A program made the position numbers and the translations under genes. From assembly GCA_051453625.1 (NCBI GenBank), contig JBOZIK010000001.1, positions 18,898,286 to 18,947,764 of the forward strand: a stretch of 49,479 bases of DNA, in the 5' to 3' direction. Shown piece by piece: positions 11,231 through 21,850 of the stretch (its first letter is position 1; each line of letters begins with the position of its first letter). Source of the stretch: Welwitschia mirabilis (Eukaryota; Gnetophyta; Gnetopsida; Welwitschiales). The notes below the pieces were generated by a model. That model was not told the origin of the DNA, searched no databases, and saw nothing but the letters and a program-made list of their open reading frames with translations.

Positions 11231-12363
11231 GCCCCTAACATGCATTTATTAGATAGGATTTAATAATGTCCCTTAACCTTTCTTATACATACAGTAAGGA
11301 GGATTAAGTACCTTCATTTCCAAATCAGAGTTGTGATGGAAGCCATGCTAATAATTGAGCTTTCTAACCTAGGCCTCTTTAAAGGATGCCCCACTCTATG
11401 GAAAAAGGTGTAGGTGGTGGGATGAGGACCCCTCCTGCATAAGATTAGAAGAGACCCGAGGGCTATTATCACCCATTTGTATAGATGATGGAGAGGATGA
11501 TGCACCACGTTCAGAAGAATTACTATAGAAATCACTAAAGACCCCCTCTTTAGGCTACTAGATATCCTTATAAAAGGAGAATGAATTTCATTTGGAAGCA
11601 AAGGGCAACGCGAAAAACTTCACTTCTTCCCTGGTGGGGTTCCTAAATTACTAAGTGAGTACGTTAGCAGAAAGATGCTATCAACCCCTTGGGGACTAGG
11701 TGTAAAGCTCGTGGATCACTATTTCATTCAATTGGGGAATTGCTCCAAACTTTTAAGTATCACTTTTTCTTTTCTCAAAGCTCTTGACTTAGGGTATCAA
11801 GTGAACCTGCCATTTTTTTAATCCAAGTTCTTAAACGAAAGGATTCCTCAATGCACTCGGGCTTAGTCTTGGCCTTTTGAAGAGCAGCATAAGAAATTAG
11901 AACAAGAGAGGCCTCCCTCCCCCTCAGCCTATTATTGCCCATATCAGAATCCCCCTAAGATAACCTTCAAGAGAAGAACTTCATCCAAAAGGAACCCTAT
12001 TCTAGAGGAAACCGCTACACATGGCAGCCCTAGCTAGGGAGGGATAACTTCGTCCCCCGGTCATTTAGAGAAGATGTCTTCATCCTCGACCCCATAGAAG
12101 ATAGTTTAGGAGCCTAACTATGGTACAACCTAGGAATCGAATCAAGATCAGCTGTCACCCAATCCTTAGAACTAAGATAGGCATGTCCAAACCTCCCTTA
12201 CTCTAGCTTTGATTCCTAACTCTACTCAAAACTTCACTTTAAATTTTTCCTCAGTCAAAATTTAACATCAACCTTAGGAGGACATTGACATGAACACAGC
12301 TCGACATGAGGTTCTACTGGCAACCATCCAAGGGCTGAAGAGATGTTTCTTTATCACATTAGG
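11231..12363 (+). pseudogene. LINE ORF2 C-terminal extension: long Pro/Ser/Gln-rich linker
   Basis: One frame runs from the zinc-finger region near 11080 to 12363, about 430 codons. Its only interruptions are stop codons that single C-to-T changes could produce from CAA, CAG or CGA. From about 11880 the composition becomes rich in Pro, Ser, Thr, Asn and Gln (visible pieces: ERPPSPSAYYCPYQNPPK, KMSSSSTP), typical of a flexible linker. I see no RNase H domain, which many plant L1 ORF2 proteins carry at this place. The frame leads straight into the first helix of a J domain at about 12340. Confidence 0.6.
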
Positions 12364-12564
12364 CTCTCTCATAGAGCCCTTCCTTAAGACATTAAATCGA
12401 GCTATAGGAAGAAAGCCCTAAAACAACATCTAAATAAAAATTCGGTAGGTGCTGAAGAATTTAAGGAGATAAATCAAGCATTTGATATTCTCTCTGATGA
12501 TTTCGGAAGATTCATTCTTGACTATAATCAGGGTAATATGTTTCCATTATGTAGAGGGCTTTAA
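12340..12564 (+). pseudogene. DnaJ (J) domain fused to the C-terminus of LINE ORF2
   Basis: Helix I is read from 12343 in the upstream frame (CFFITLG, where J domains have a 'YY-x-x-L-G' start). The frame then shifts by the equivalent of one CT insertion in a CTCTCT run at 12364-12369. From 12388 it continues as DIKSSYRKKALKQH (helix II), then EEFKEINQAFDILSD (helix III) and the helix IV-like GRFILDYNQGN, ending at a TAA near 12562. The catalytic HPD at 12427-12435 reads His-Leu-Asn; both changes can be single transitions. J domains stimulate Hsp70 ATPase. There are no introns. It could be a captured host segment or a real domain of this LINE family. Confidence 0.8.
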
Positions 12565-12822
12565 TCCACCCGTATTAGATCTGTTCCTTACCAAAATTAA
12601 GTTTTTTGTAACTTTTAGTCTCAAGGAGCATTTTTGTCCCTAGTCTATTAGTAGCATAATGTTTTTCTTTTTTTTTATGCTTTTACTTGTCTGTTTCTTA
12701 GTTCCCCCTTTACTAGTTAGCAGACTACCCCTTTTTCTGAACAATTTAATCTTGTTATTCCTGGGCATTTTCACCCCCTGATGTACATTTTCTAGTCTAA
12801 TATATATAATTTTAAAAAAAAA
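12565..12822 (+). other. LINE 3' UTR and poly(A)
   Basis: T-rich, noncoding sequence follows the J-domain stop and ends in AATATATATAATTTT plus nine A residues at 12814-12822. This is the usual end of a plant L1. The J domain lies upstream of this tail, so it is inside the element and not next to it. Confidence 0.7.
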
Positions 12823-12839
12823 TCTAATGAAAGGAAACA

Positions 12840-13335
12840 AGTTTTATAAATTCATAAAAGCTCTATAAATCAAAGATAAACTTAAGAGTTATAAAGATTT
12901 AAATAAAATAGTAAAACATTACTGTAATAATATGTTTTATACTTAAGATATGTTTCATATCTAATGCAATTTTATCCTAATGAAATAAACTTCCAATATC
13001 TTTAACATACTTTTAAACTAATAAAATAATGATAATTAGTTCAGTCAAATTACTCTTAATGTAATGACATGACTATTAATGTCTATTGTGTGAAGAGTTA
13101 TAACTTTATGTAATACATAAATTGCATCATACATCCTTTGAGATGTGATAATTCATATGTAATATGAAAAAATTATAATTCTATGTAAATTCCATTAACA
13201 ATAAATTTTTATAAATTTATTTTATTAAAACTATGTATTTTCGAAAAGATTTTCTGCTTATTTAGCTTTTGTATAACTAGGTATTTCATTATACTTCCAA
13301 AACATATCAAAGTATTTCATCATAATTACCCATAG
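12840..13335 (+). repeat. Right copy of the diverged direct repeat
   Basis: This aligns by eye with 2215-2690 in the same orientation, as described there. It begins only about 18 bp after the LINE poly(A). The LINE may therefore have inserted into or at the edge of this repeat, but I did not find the matching left part upstream of the LINE. Confidence 0.5.
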
Positions 13336-14430
13336 AAGGAAGATAGTTTGACAATTTATTACAACATTGATAGTGAATAGTCAAGGTTCATAATTGAAAA
13401 AGTTTTTTTTAGTAAATTTCTAAAATCACAAAATCTATAAAATATGATCCTCATTTAACTTAAACTAGCATATTTCCAATAATTCCTAAAGGGTTTATTA
13501 CAAAGCTATCTACTAATCAAAAATAAATGCTAATGTTAGAAAATCCTATTAATCCTAAGAATTCATAAAGATATAAAAATATGATTTTAAGACTAGCACC
13601 TAAGTTAAGTAGTGCATGTGGTACAATTTGCTTATTTATGACTACTAAAATTATAAGTAAACTAGATCCTTATGTTTAAGTGGTATCTTCTTCTCCATCA
13701 TTTTCATAATGCTTTTATTTAGATTTACTTATCAAGGGATTAATGTCTTTTCCTTCTTTAAATGTAAGTCTTTGGTATATTTGGAGTATAATAGTGTGTT
13801 CTTAAGGACTTGAAATGGAGGAATTATAATTTCTATCTTTCCAAATATTCTACTTAATTTTCATCATTAGTGAGGTCTTTATTAAACATCCTAAAAAATA
13901 GTGGTATAGATATTGGCTTGTTTGGCATGATTAAGGTTTTAGGAGTAATGAGATTTTCTAGATTTGATTGTAGTAATTCTAAGTATCATCTCATTGAGTT
14001 ATTTCTTCTAAGTGGTTTTTATTATTTGCTTCTATCAAAATATTTATTATTTTTTAGGGTCTTAAGTATTTTATGTTGTTTCTAAGTCTTTTTTACCTTT
14101 GATTAGCACTGATCATACATACTTAAAAGGTTTATTAGTAAGTATTTTCTATTTTTACAAAAATAGACTTGAATTTCTACTTTTGAATAAAATCGATCAA
14201 CATATTCTCCATGTTTCTAAATTTCTTTCTTATTAAGTTTATTTATTTTTTAACACTTTAGGTTATTATTTATTATTGATAAAATTGTTTAAATCCAAAA
14301 TTACCATCACCACCTTAATAAGGTATCAGTTAAACTAGAGGTTGATACAAATTATATTGGTATGATGATTTTTTACTAGTAAGTTAGGTACCCTTTCCAT
14401 TTTGATTTTATGTTATTAGAATATTTTTAT
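13336..14430. other. AT-rich sequence, possible LTR of the gypsy remnant
   Basis: No gene recognised. The stretch ends just before a string at 14435-14449 resembling a primer site (TGGAATTAGAGCTAC, compare the plant initiator-Met site TGGTATCAGAGC). It may therefore be the old 5' LTR of the plus-strand gypsy element whose gag follows. I could not align it with a 3' LTR near 42 kb, so this is only a positional guess. The open frame at 13870-14085 has no recognisable domain. Confidence 0.3.
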
Positions 14431-14449
14431 TATGGAGGTGGAATTAGAG

Positions 14450-15570
14450 CTACAAAAATGATGGAAGTATTACCTTAAGATACTACTATCATTTTCTTGA
14501 CTAGGTTAGATATATATTTTCATGTTCTAAAATCTTAATCTTAATCTTTGTTTTGCTTGCCAAGAACATACAATTTAGGGTTCTTAGCTATTATTGGGTA
14601 TAGATTTATTTATTTTTGTTGGATTTGAGTTATAATAATCTATGTTTATTATTAAGGAATAGGTTATGATGGTATCGCAAACTATATAGGTGTTACAAGA
14701 GTTTATACATGTGATTTAGGAGGTACTCGAGATTATTGAATAAACATAAAACTCATTAATTTTTGCATCATTTACATCATCTTCATAATCATTGCTAATT
14801 ATTCTTAAGTAAAAGATACTGTCTTATTTATTATTATCAATTACTTTTTACTTTGATTTACTAATTCTCCTAAAATTTTAAATGATTCTTTAGGTATTTA
14901 TTTTAATATATTATTTTCTTACTATAGGTCAACATGTTGCCTCACATAGTTATTTAATTTCTAATTAAAAATATATAGCAGTTGATGAGATACAAATGCA
15001 TAATGAAAATTTCATTAATAAAGTATATAAAAATTCTCATATGTTTCCTCGTAGTGTTCTTTCTCCTTCTATTGAAAGCTCATTAGTTGTTTACATAGAC
15101 TATATAGTGTATCATAAAAAGAAACTTTCTTAAAAGGCATCTTTAAAATCCTCCTAAGATTAAATTATAATTTGTAGGATTTACAACTAGACATTTTATT
15201 TATTTTTGATGTAGTTATAAATGTAATTATTTTCATCTTATCTACTACTATTGATAATAGGATTTTTAACATGTTTTTAAACTCTACTAGATGCATCATT
15301 AGATCATTAGTTTTTATGCGATCAAACAAGTGTAATAACTATATATTTCTAACTTCTATATCTAGTCAAGATAACAAATACTAATGGTTTATCTCATATT
15401 TATCCACATTAAAATTGTATATCTTTTAGATTTTTTCTCGGTTAAGCATTTTCTAGAAGCTATAAAGCTACATTAATTTTTAAATTGAGCTTGATCTAGA
15501 GAAGTTTCTCTAACTTTTTTTTATTGCAAATAATATGGTAAAGTTGGCTATCTTAGATATGCTATTGACA
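14450..15570 (+). pseudogene. Ty3/gypsy gag remnant with decayed zinc knuckle
   Basis: Most of this stretch is unreadable, but 15525-15566 has exact CX2CX4HX4C spacing. The first Cys is TGC and the GKVG segment is intact. The second Cys and the His are both TAT (Tyr), the last Cys position is ATT, and a Gln-type position is TAA. The residues after the His position (LRYA) are typical of gypsy gag knuckles. Gag would package the RNA. It is followed 930 bp later by a younger 10.7-kb insertion. I infer that it belongs to the gypsy element whose pol resumes near 30.65 kb. Confidence 0.45.
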
Positions 15571-16495
15571 TTGGTGAAACATGTTATAAAGGCTTTTATT
15601 AAGGTATTTTAGTGGAGTTAAAGGTTGATCTTATTATAGGTGTTATATAAACATTTAATCACAACATACTGCACAGTTGACTTATAGTAAATGGAGGTGT
15701 GAAGTTAGAAAATATTAATGCTAAACCTAGATAAAAATTAATATTTAGACTTAAGGGTAGTGGAAATTTTACATTTAAGTTAAAATAGGTAAGTATAACA
15801 TTAACCAATTATAAAATTAAATATAATATTTACATTTGCTATTGTAAATCCTAATCCATGATTTTGGTGTATAATGGCTATTGTTAATTATCATAAAAAT
15901 ATTAGATACCATTATTTATCTTGTTTATATTATATTCTATATTTATTTTTTTAAATTATGATGGTTGCTAAAGTGATTTAGGAATTCTTATTGTTTTTTT
16001 CTTTAGTTGAACTAACTATATATGGCCTTAGTTTAAATTTATTTTTTTCTAATACATAGGATAACCTCTAAGGTGGATGCAAGATAGTTTGCCTAGTAGT
16101 CATAATCATACTTTAAGATTTAAAATCTTCTATTGCTCTTTAGTAATTTTATCTCTTGATTTCTTCATTCATATTTTCCTAAGAAAATATATGTTTTTCC
16201 ACTTCTTAGTTGGTCAAAAGTATCTCTATATATCTTGGGCTTGTCTAACTAGAGTAGGAATCTAAAGAATTTCTTTATATATATATATTCTCTATTTTGA
16301 TAAGAAGAGAGTTGAAAACTAGAATTAGATTCTCTTTATATCACTTATAAATTCCCACTTAGGTGGTATTCAATAGTAATACCTTCTTAAGATCATGGTT
16401 TTTAGATCTTGATTATTATTCCTTAATATTAGATAAAATAAAAGCTCTTTAAAAGCCATGTTATTATTTAATTTTATTTTATTAGACATTTATAG
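15571..16495. other. Unassigned sequence left of the Athila/Tat-like insertion
   Basis: By position this should hold the gypsy protease, but no D-S/T-G motif is visible. The open frame at 16077-16265 has no recognisable domain. Short TA dinucleotide runs occur near 16276-16290. Confidence 0.35.
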
Positions 16496-16500
16496 GCTTA
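16496..16500. other. Target-site duplication GCTTA (left)
   Basis: The five bases before the LTR's TGTT terminus are GCTTA. The five bases after the other LTR, at 27231-27235, are also GCTTA. Confidence 0.88.
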
Positions 16501-17746
16501 TGTTACGATGTGAATTTGTGAAATTTTTAAGTCCTCAAGTAAAACTTGTAAATCATAATACTTATGAAAAAACATACACTAGTATACATAGGAGTTAACT
16601 TAGATGTCATAATTCATTGAAGGCACTAGGCTAGAAGTTAGAGAATTGGTTTGACAAAGTATTTTTAGGATTTTTCTTTTATAAATGAAAATAAAAAACA
16701 ATGCAAATGTAATGTAAGTTGAATAATGATGAAATGCAAATGGATGAAATGCAAGTGTAATGGACCTATTTGAATTCCAATCCTCCTGTCATAAGATTAG
16801 TCCTTAGATCAATTAGGAAGAGCTATCACTTATCCCTAGTCAACATAAGCTATAAGATATATCATCTAGAATATTAATAAATGCAAATATGAAAATGGAA
16901 TAAAATGAAATGCAATGTAAGATCTAAACTAATAATGTCAACCATAATAAAGGTTGTCGTTATGATCTAGATAAAGTATCAGGCTGTCACAGAATCATAA
17001 TCAACTTAAACCATAATAGAGATTTACATAATGGAAGTGAAAAGAGTTCTTATATTAATCATGAATTGATATTCACTTACAAATGAAGTAGCAACACCTT
17101 AATGGAGGATACTCAGGCCAACACCAAGAAAAGCTTTTTTTTGTAGCTATGAATGGATCTCATATCCTTTAATCTCCTATCACAAGATTATTGGCTATAA
17201 AAGATCAAAATGGAAGTGAGGGAAAGGGGGTAATTTATAGTTTTACATTAAAGGTCTAGAAGTAAAACCCTAGAATTTAAAAAAAAAAAAAAAAATAGTA
17301 ACCAACATGAGGAACATGATTCCATTATAAAGATAATTCATTTCCATTCATACAAAATAGTTGTCATCCTATTTGTCATTTAGATGACACTAAGGATGAT
17401 ACCCCATAATAAGAGATGAGTCATCAGCTTTTGGCTCTAAAGTCAGCCCCACAGTTTGGAGTCCATATTAGCATCTCTATCGTCTTGACTATCATCTAGA
17501 TGAAATAGGATATGATGGTCTTTTTAAGGCTTCCATTTAAGGGAAATCAATGTTCTACATCATTGATCTTTTCCTCCAAATGCTAAGTATCAGAATATGC
17601 CTAGAATTCCTTTAAATATGCTCAGAATTTCATGTTTTCATGATTATCCCCTTGACTCTTTATAATTATCAGAATTACATCTAAACTTGCATAAACGTCC
17701 TATATAAATACTTAAAATACCCTATCAAATAATTGGCATTGCAACA
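16501..17746 (-). repeat. 3' LTR of the Athila/Tat-like element (subfamily A)
   Basis: It starts TGTTACG and ends CAACA as read on the plus strand, and is about 1.25 kb. It aligns along its length with 26014-27230 and more distantly with the LTRs at 30909-32168 and 46090-47311. It contains a run of 17 A at 17279-17295 that the other copies lack. It also contains palindromes GTCATTTAGATGAC (17375-17388) and TCATCTAGATGA (17492-17503), which recur in the other copies. Confidence 0.9.
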
Positions 17747-17765
17747 TAGCCTTGCACTTAGCCTT
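17747..17765 (-). other. Polypurine tract next to the 3' LTR (decayed)
   Basis: On the minus strand this reads as a purine-rich stretch directly before the LTR. The better-preserved relative at 47312-47330 reads AAGTGGAGGGCTA. Here the same stretch is AAGTGCAAGGCTA. The tract would prime plus-strand DNA synthesis. Confidence 0.6.
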
Positions 17766-19365
17766 ATTAATTCCTAATAAAGTAAGTAATCAACTATAAA
17801 TGACAAGCCAATTTGACCAATATAAATAGTAACTAGAGAAATGTAAATTGAGCTTAGAAATATTTACCATGCATGATTAAATATTGAAATAGATTTACTA
17901 TCATAATACATCTATGGGATGCATAGTAGATCTATTATCTTGTATGTCGTTTAGACGACTCTGGGAACGACAGACTCATAAATTCAGAATAAAAGTTAGG
18001 TGCTTGTAAACATAATCATCAAAAAAATATTAGTACTAAAATCTCTGTTAGTCCTCCACTTAAAGAGTTTAATACATCACAAGATAATAATTGGATGTCA
18101 TACATAATAATTATCATAAGATATAATCATGATAATCCAAAAAATGATGATGTGCATGCATAATTAAAGTAATAATAACTCAAAATGATGTGTATAAATT
18201 AATCAATGAGTTTATAAAATAATATATAAGGGGTGAAATATAAATAATAATCATACATTAATCCCCTTATTTATGACCTTCTAAATTTCCTGAATCATAC
18301 TTACAAGAAGGTCCTATAATTATGTTACTATGACTTGCTAGATAATGTTCATGATGCAAATTATACATGTAATATGAAATCATAACTAGACCATTTCATC
18401 ACAAATATGTATTAAGAAAGATCAAAAAAATGATCATTAAAATTAAAAATTATACTCAATATATTAAAAATAGCTCAAAAAGGCATCATGTCCCCTTCCA
18501 TAAGTGAAGCAATATGTGCCCATATTGTAATAGTTCAAGAAAGACCACTGTTGTCCACCTCATCATCCAGAAGGAATATGTGGGATAACACTTAGAAAAA
18601 AGGTTTTTGAAAAAAATTATAAAGTCCATAAAAGATCAAATAATTAAGATAGCAATAGTAAAGCCTCATAAAGCCATCAAAAAGTTAGAAATATAGATAA
18701 AAGTGAAGAATCATTCTAAAAAATGTTCATGAAAAAGGAGTTGAATGTGGAAAGAAATCAAGAAGAATTGGATAAGACCATGATAATGCATCAAGTAGGA
18801 AAAAGAAATGCTTAGAAAAATCCTCAAATGTATCTAAACTCAGTAAGCATGTAGAAGTAGCAAGCCAAAACTCAAAAAAGAATGAAAATAGAAAGTATCA
18901 TCATCATCTATCAAAAAGTACGAAAAGAAGAATGACTCCTATGGATAAAAATCTTGAGTAAAATCCACAAGAAACTACTAAATGATGAGATCCAAAATAT
19001 TATGCTAAAAAAAAATAGAAATAAGTTTGAAAGCCCCAATAACACAACTAAGGAAAATAAAATAAGAATAAATAACTAAGAACATGAAGAATACTATTTA
19101 CCTACCCTAAATTCTAACTTAATAAATTTCCTTAGTAAAAATCATAAAATAACCTGATTAATAATGCATGACATTATGAAAAAACTTATAAAGTACCACT
19201 TGAATAGCAATAATTATGAGGATGTTAAGTATACCTAATGTTTTTAAATAATGAATGATAAGATTACAAGCTTCTCAGAAATGAACTTACCTACTCACAC
19301 CTCAAAACAATACAAGAATTCAAAAAAGTAGAATGACCATATAGAAGTACTATATGAAAAATAAG
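17766..19365 (-). other. Region between pol and the 3' LTR, mostly unreadable
   Basis: This is AT-rich sequence of the Athila/Tat-like element. The first 300 bases align with 47330-47650 of the second element. A palindrome GTCGTTTAGACGAC lies at 17946-17959. A second purine-tract-like motif (TCCTCCACTTAAA on the plus strand) lies near 18052-18064. I can read no protein in the rest. Confidence 0.45.
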
Positions 19366-19600
19366 TCTAGAAAAAAAGCATTACCTCTGATGACACTAAG
19401 AACATCACTGATCCCATAGCCTTTAAATGAAAAATTATTTTTCCATGATGAGTGGAGTGCACCCACTATCATAGGAGTAAGGAACTACATATCGTGGCTA
19501 ACTAAACCCTCAATGGAGTCTCTATAGCTACCATATCATACTATCAAAGGCTCATCTTGAGATAATTTGCCCCAGTGTGCTTGTAGTAGGATATTAGGAT
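19366..19600 (-). pseudogene. Fragment of the extra ORF after pol (unrecognised)
   Basis: On the minus strand this stretch reads as a protein-like frame with few stops (visible pieces: HWGKLSQDEPLIV, YGSYRDSIEGLVSHDM, IVGALHSSWKNNFSFKG). It lies downstream of integrase, where Athila-type elements carry an additional, sometimes envelope-like, ORF. I do not recognise a family, so no function is assigned. Confidence 0.4.
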
Positions 19601-19989
19601 TTATTTTAAATAAAGATAACTTCTTTTATTTTCTTTTTTTTTAATTGAAGTGAAAAGATCCAACATAATAAGTACTCGCAAGGATAAGAATGAAATAATG
19701 AGATGAAAAACAAGTGAAAGCATGCCCAAACAACTAAAGACTTACACCATGGAGAGCGAATAAAAGAACCAAGGCATCTTTCTTTTAAATGAAGTTCATA
19801 GATATACAAATGTCTTAAGATTGAATGAATCCAATATTGTCACTTCTAAATGCCCAAGTAAAGGATTGCTAATCATGATAACTTCATAAAGTAATATATA
19901 AGTTAAGATAAAGATGTTCAAATAATAACATGATATCTATCGAAGGAATCGGCTAAGAAAGAATTTAGACAATGATAAGAGAAAAGTAC

Positions 19990-21100
19990 TTCTTATCGAG
20001 AGGGGCTTCTAAGATAAGTACTTATATTATTTTAAATGTTTAATCAATAGATGATTCATATATTTTCAACCCTTGTTTATTAACTTTTTAAATTTACCCA
20101 CTGTTTAGATCAAAGATCTTAATTAAGCCATTAAGATATACTTTTTTTATAAGATAAAGATCTAACCATTTAGAGATTAACTTTTTGTGTAAAAGGTGCA
20201 CTTAGCTATTATATAAAAGCACAACTTAACCTTATTTAAATTACTTATAGATTATCTTATTATCATGTTTAAAGTTGGCTTGGGCTTTATGAATGAGTTG
20301 ATAATATACACCATGAGTACACTTTTCATCTAAGTGATCAAGTTGAGCTAATTAAGTCTTAAGACTCTCATCTAAGTTTACAAGATTAAGTTGATAGATA
20401 GATTCATAGGAGTTATAGTAAAAATCAACTTGACAAGATACAAAACTTTCCATATACAAGTTCATAAGGTGAAAAACCTAGAGAGTTTTACCAAGTAGTA
20501 CTATAAGATCAAAGAAAATCATTAAGTTTAGAAGCCTAAGTTTTCATGTTTATAAAGACTAGCTTTTGGAGCATATTCTTAATTTCTCTATTAGTTTTTT
20601 TGGCTTGGGCATTGGTTTGCGGATGATAAGCACATGCCATTCTATGTTCAGTTCCAATAAATAAAAAAAGTTTTTAAAAAAGGTAATTGATAAAATGAGT
20701 TTCTTGATTACTAATGATGATTCTAGTAAAAATAAAATGTTGAAAGATATGAGTTTAGATAAAATTTCAAATAGTTTGCACATCATTATTAGTAATAAGA
20801 ATAGCTTTGACTCACTTGATAACATAATCAATGGTCATTAGCATGTAGCTTTTATCATGAGAAGGTGGTTTAATAACACTTATAAAATTAATCCCCTAAT
20901 AATAAAAAGGTTTACATTCAAGCATATGTTTAAAAGACATATCTTGAGAATGTATTAGGCTACCATAACATTGACAAGCATCACATCTTTTAGCAAAGTC
21001 AAAAGTGCCTTTGAAAAGGTTAGGCCAATAGAAACTAGAGTGAAGAATTTTCATTGAAGTCTTTTGGTCACTCAATTATCTCCCACATACCCCACCAGGG
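19990..21100 (-). pseudogene. Athila/Tat-like integrase, degenerate
   Basis: Read on the minus strand from about 21070: a zinc-binding block (FYWPNLFK, then CDACQ near 20970), GINFI near 20900 where the family has G-I-D-F-M-G, TIDYV followed by KA near 20830, ISNQETHF near 20720, and YHPQTNAQAKKTNREIKN near 20620. This is the characteristic order of the gypsy integrase core. The first catalytic Asp position is Asn. Many stops occur. Integrase would insert the cDNA; this copy is dead. Confidence 0.85.
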
Positions 21101-21379
21101 TAAAGGTTAAGGATATCTAGTTTTCCCATTCAAGCATACATTTACGCATGATTTGATCTTTTCATCTTTAGTAAAAATAAGGTTTATTTCACTCATAATC
21201 ATCAATCCTATGGGAAAAAAATATTTTTATTAGTTATGATTCCAATGCTAAGATGTTTTAATGATAACAAAGTAATTCACCATGTTAGCATATGAAGGAG
21301 TAGGATTAGTAGAGGAGATGGCATAAAGTTATTTAACAGCAAATAATTATTCAGCTAGAAAAGAATCATTTATTCATCA

Positions 21380-21850
21380 TGAGAACAAAAGAGTCAAGAT
21401 AAGTGATCTACAGTACTATAGTGTTTTCCAGCCTTACTGATGATGGTAATATTGAATTTTTGCATGAGAAGAATCCACCTAATAAGTCTAATAATAGAAT
21501 ATTTCTTGATCATAAGATAGTGTGTAGTTGCATGATCTATGTAAAATTTAGTATGAAAACTAATAAGAGAGTATCTAAAGTGATCAAGGCAAAAGATAAT
21601 AACAAGAATTTTTTTATTAGTGGTAATGTATCTAGATTAGGCCTTAGACAAAGTTTTACTAAGATAAGATATGACTTTAAGATCATTTTCACATTTTTGA
21701 TCAAGAACCCCACTCCTAACAATATTGCTAGCATCACACATAAGTTCAAAATATTTAGTCTAATTAAGACTCTTAACAATAGGTATAGAAGAATTTTTAT
21801 CCTTAAGTGTTTTAAAAGTAAATTTACATGAGTTATTCTAATTAAATTTA
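21380..21850 (-). pseudogene. Athila/Tat-like RNase H, degenerate
   Basis: The minus strand shows FELMCDAS near 21740, the first catalytic block of the gypsy RNase H, followed by the YLSKTLSKA and YITTNKKIL blocks that the family has before its AVVFAFEKFR-type helix. It follows RT directly and precedes integrase. Stops and a frame change near 21560 break it. The open frames seen in this stretch are fragments or opposite-strand shadows of it. Confidence 0.8.

Larger units (their letters stand above)
6745..12822 (+). mobile_element. L1-type LINE, near full length, decayed
   Basis: A non-LTR retrotransposon of about 6.1 kb, the normal size for a plant L1. In order it shows a 5' leader, ORF1 (DUF4283-like region plus three zinc knuckles), ORF2 (endonuclease, reverse transcriptase, C-terminal zinc finger, long linker, J domain), a T-rich 3' UTR from about 12544, and a short poly(A) at 12814-12822. 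The 5' boundary is approximate: it is placed where GC content rises sharply. No convincing target-site duplication was found. Two N runs interrupt it (7951-8335 and 8846-8945). Its GC content is visibly higher than its surroundings, especially at 11600-12350, which suggests a younger insertion or different composition. Many in-frame stops are CAA/CAG-type decays. Confidence 0.85.

Noticed and set aside
11314-11601. Minus-strand 95-codon frame in the LINE
   Set aside because: Opposite-strand shadow of LINE ORF2; no domain recognised, and the plus-strand frame here is continuous with zf-RVT and the J domain.
12640-12840. Minus-strand Lys-rich frame in the LINE 3' UTR
   Set aside because: Product of the T-rich 3' UTR and poly(A); low complexity only.
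13870-14085. Plus-strand 71-codon frame and similar short frames at 16077-16265, 42448-42648, 1257-1484
   Set aside because: Composition is that of random AT-rich DNA (Leu, Phe, Ile, Ser, Tyr); no domain, no partner, no conservation seen.
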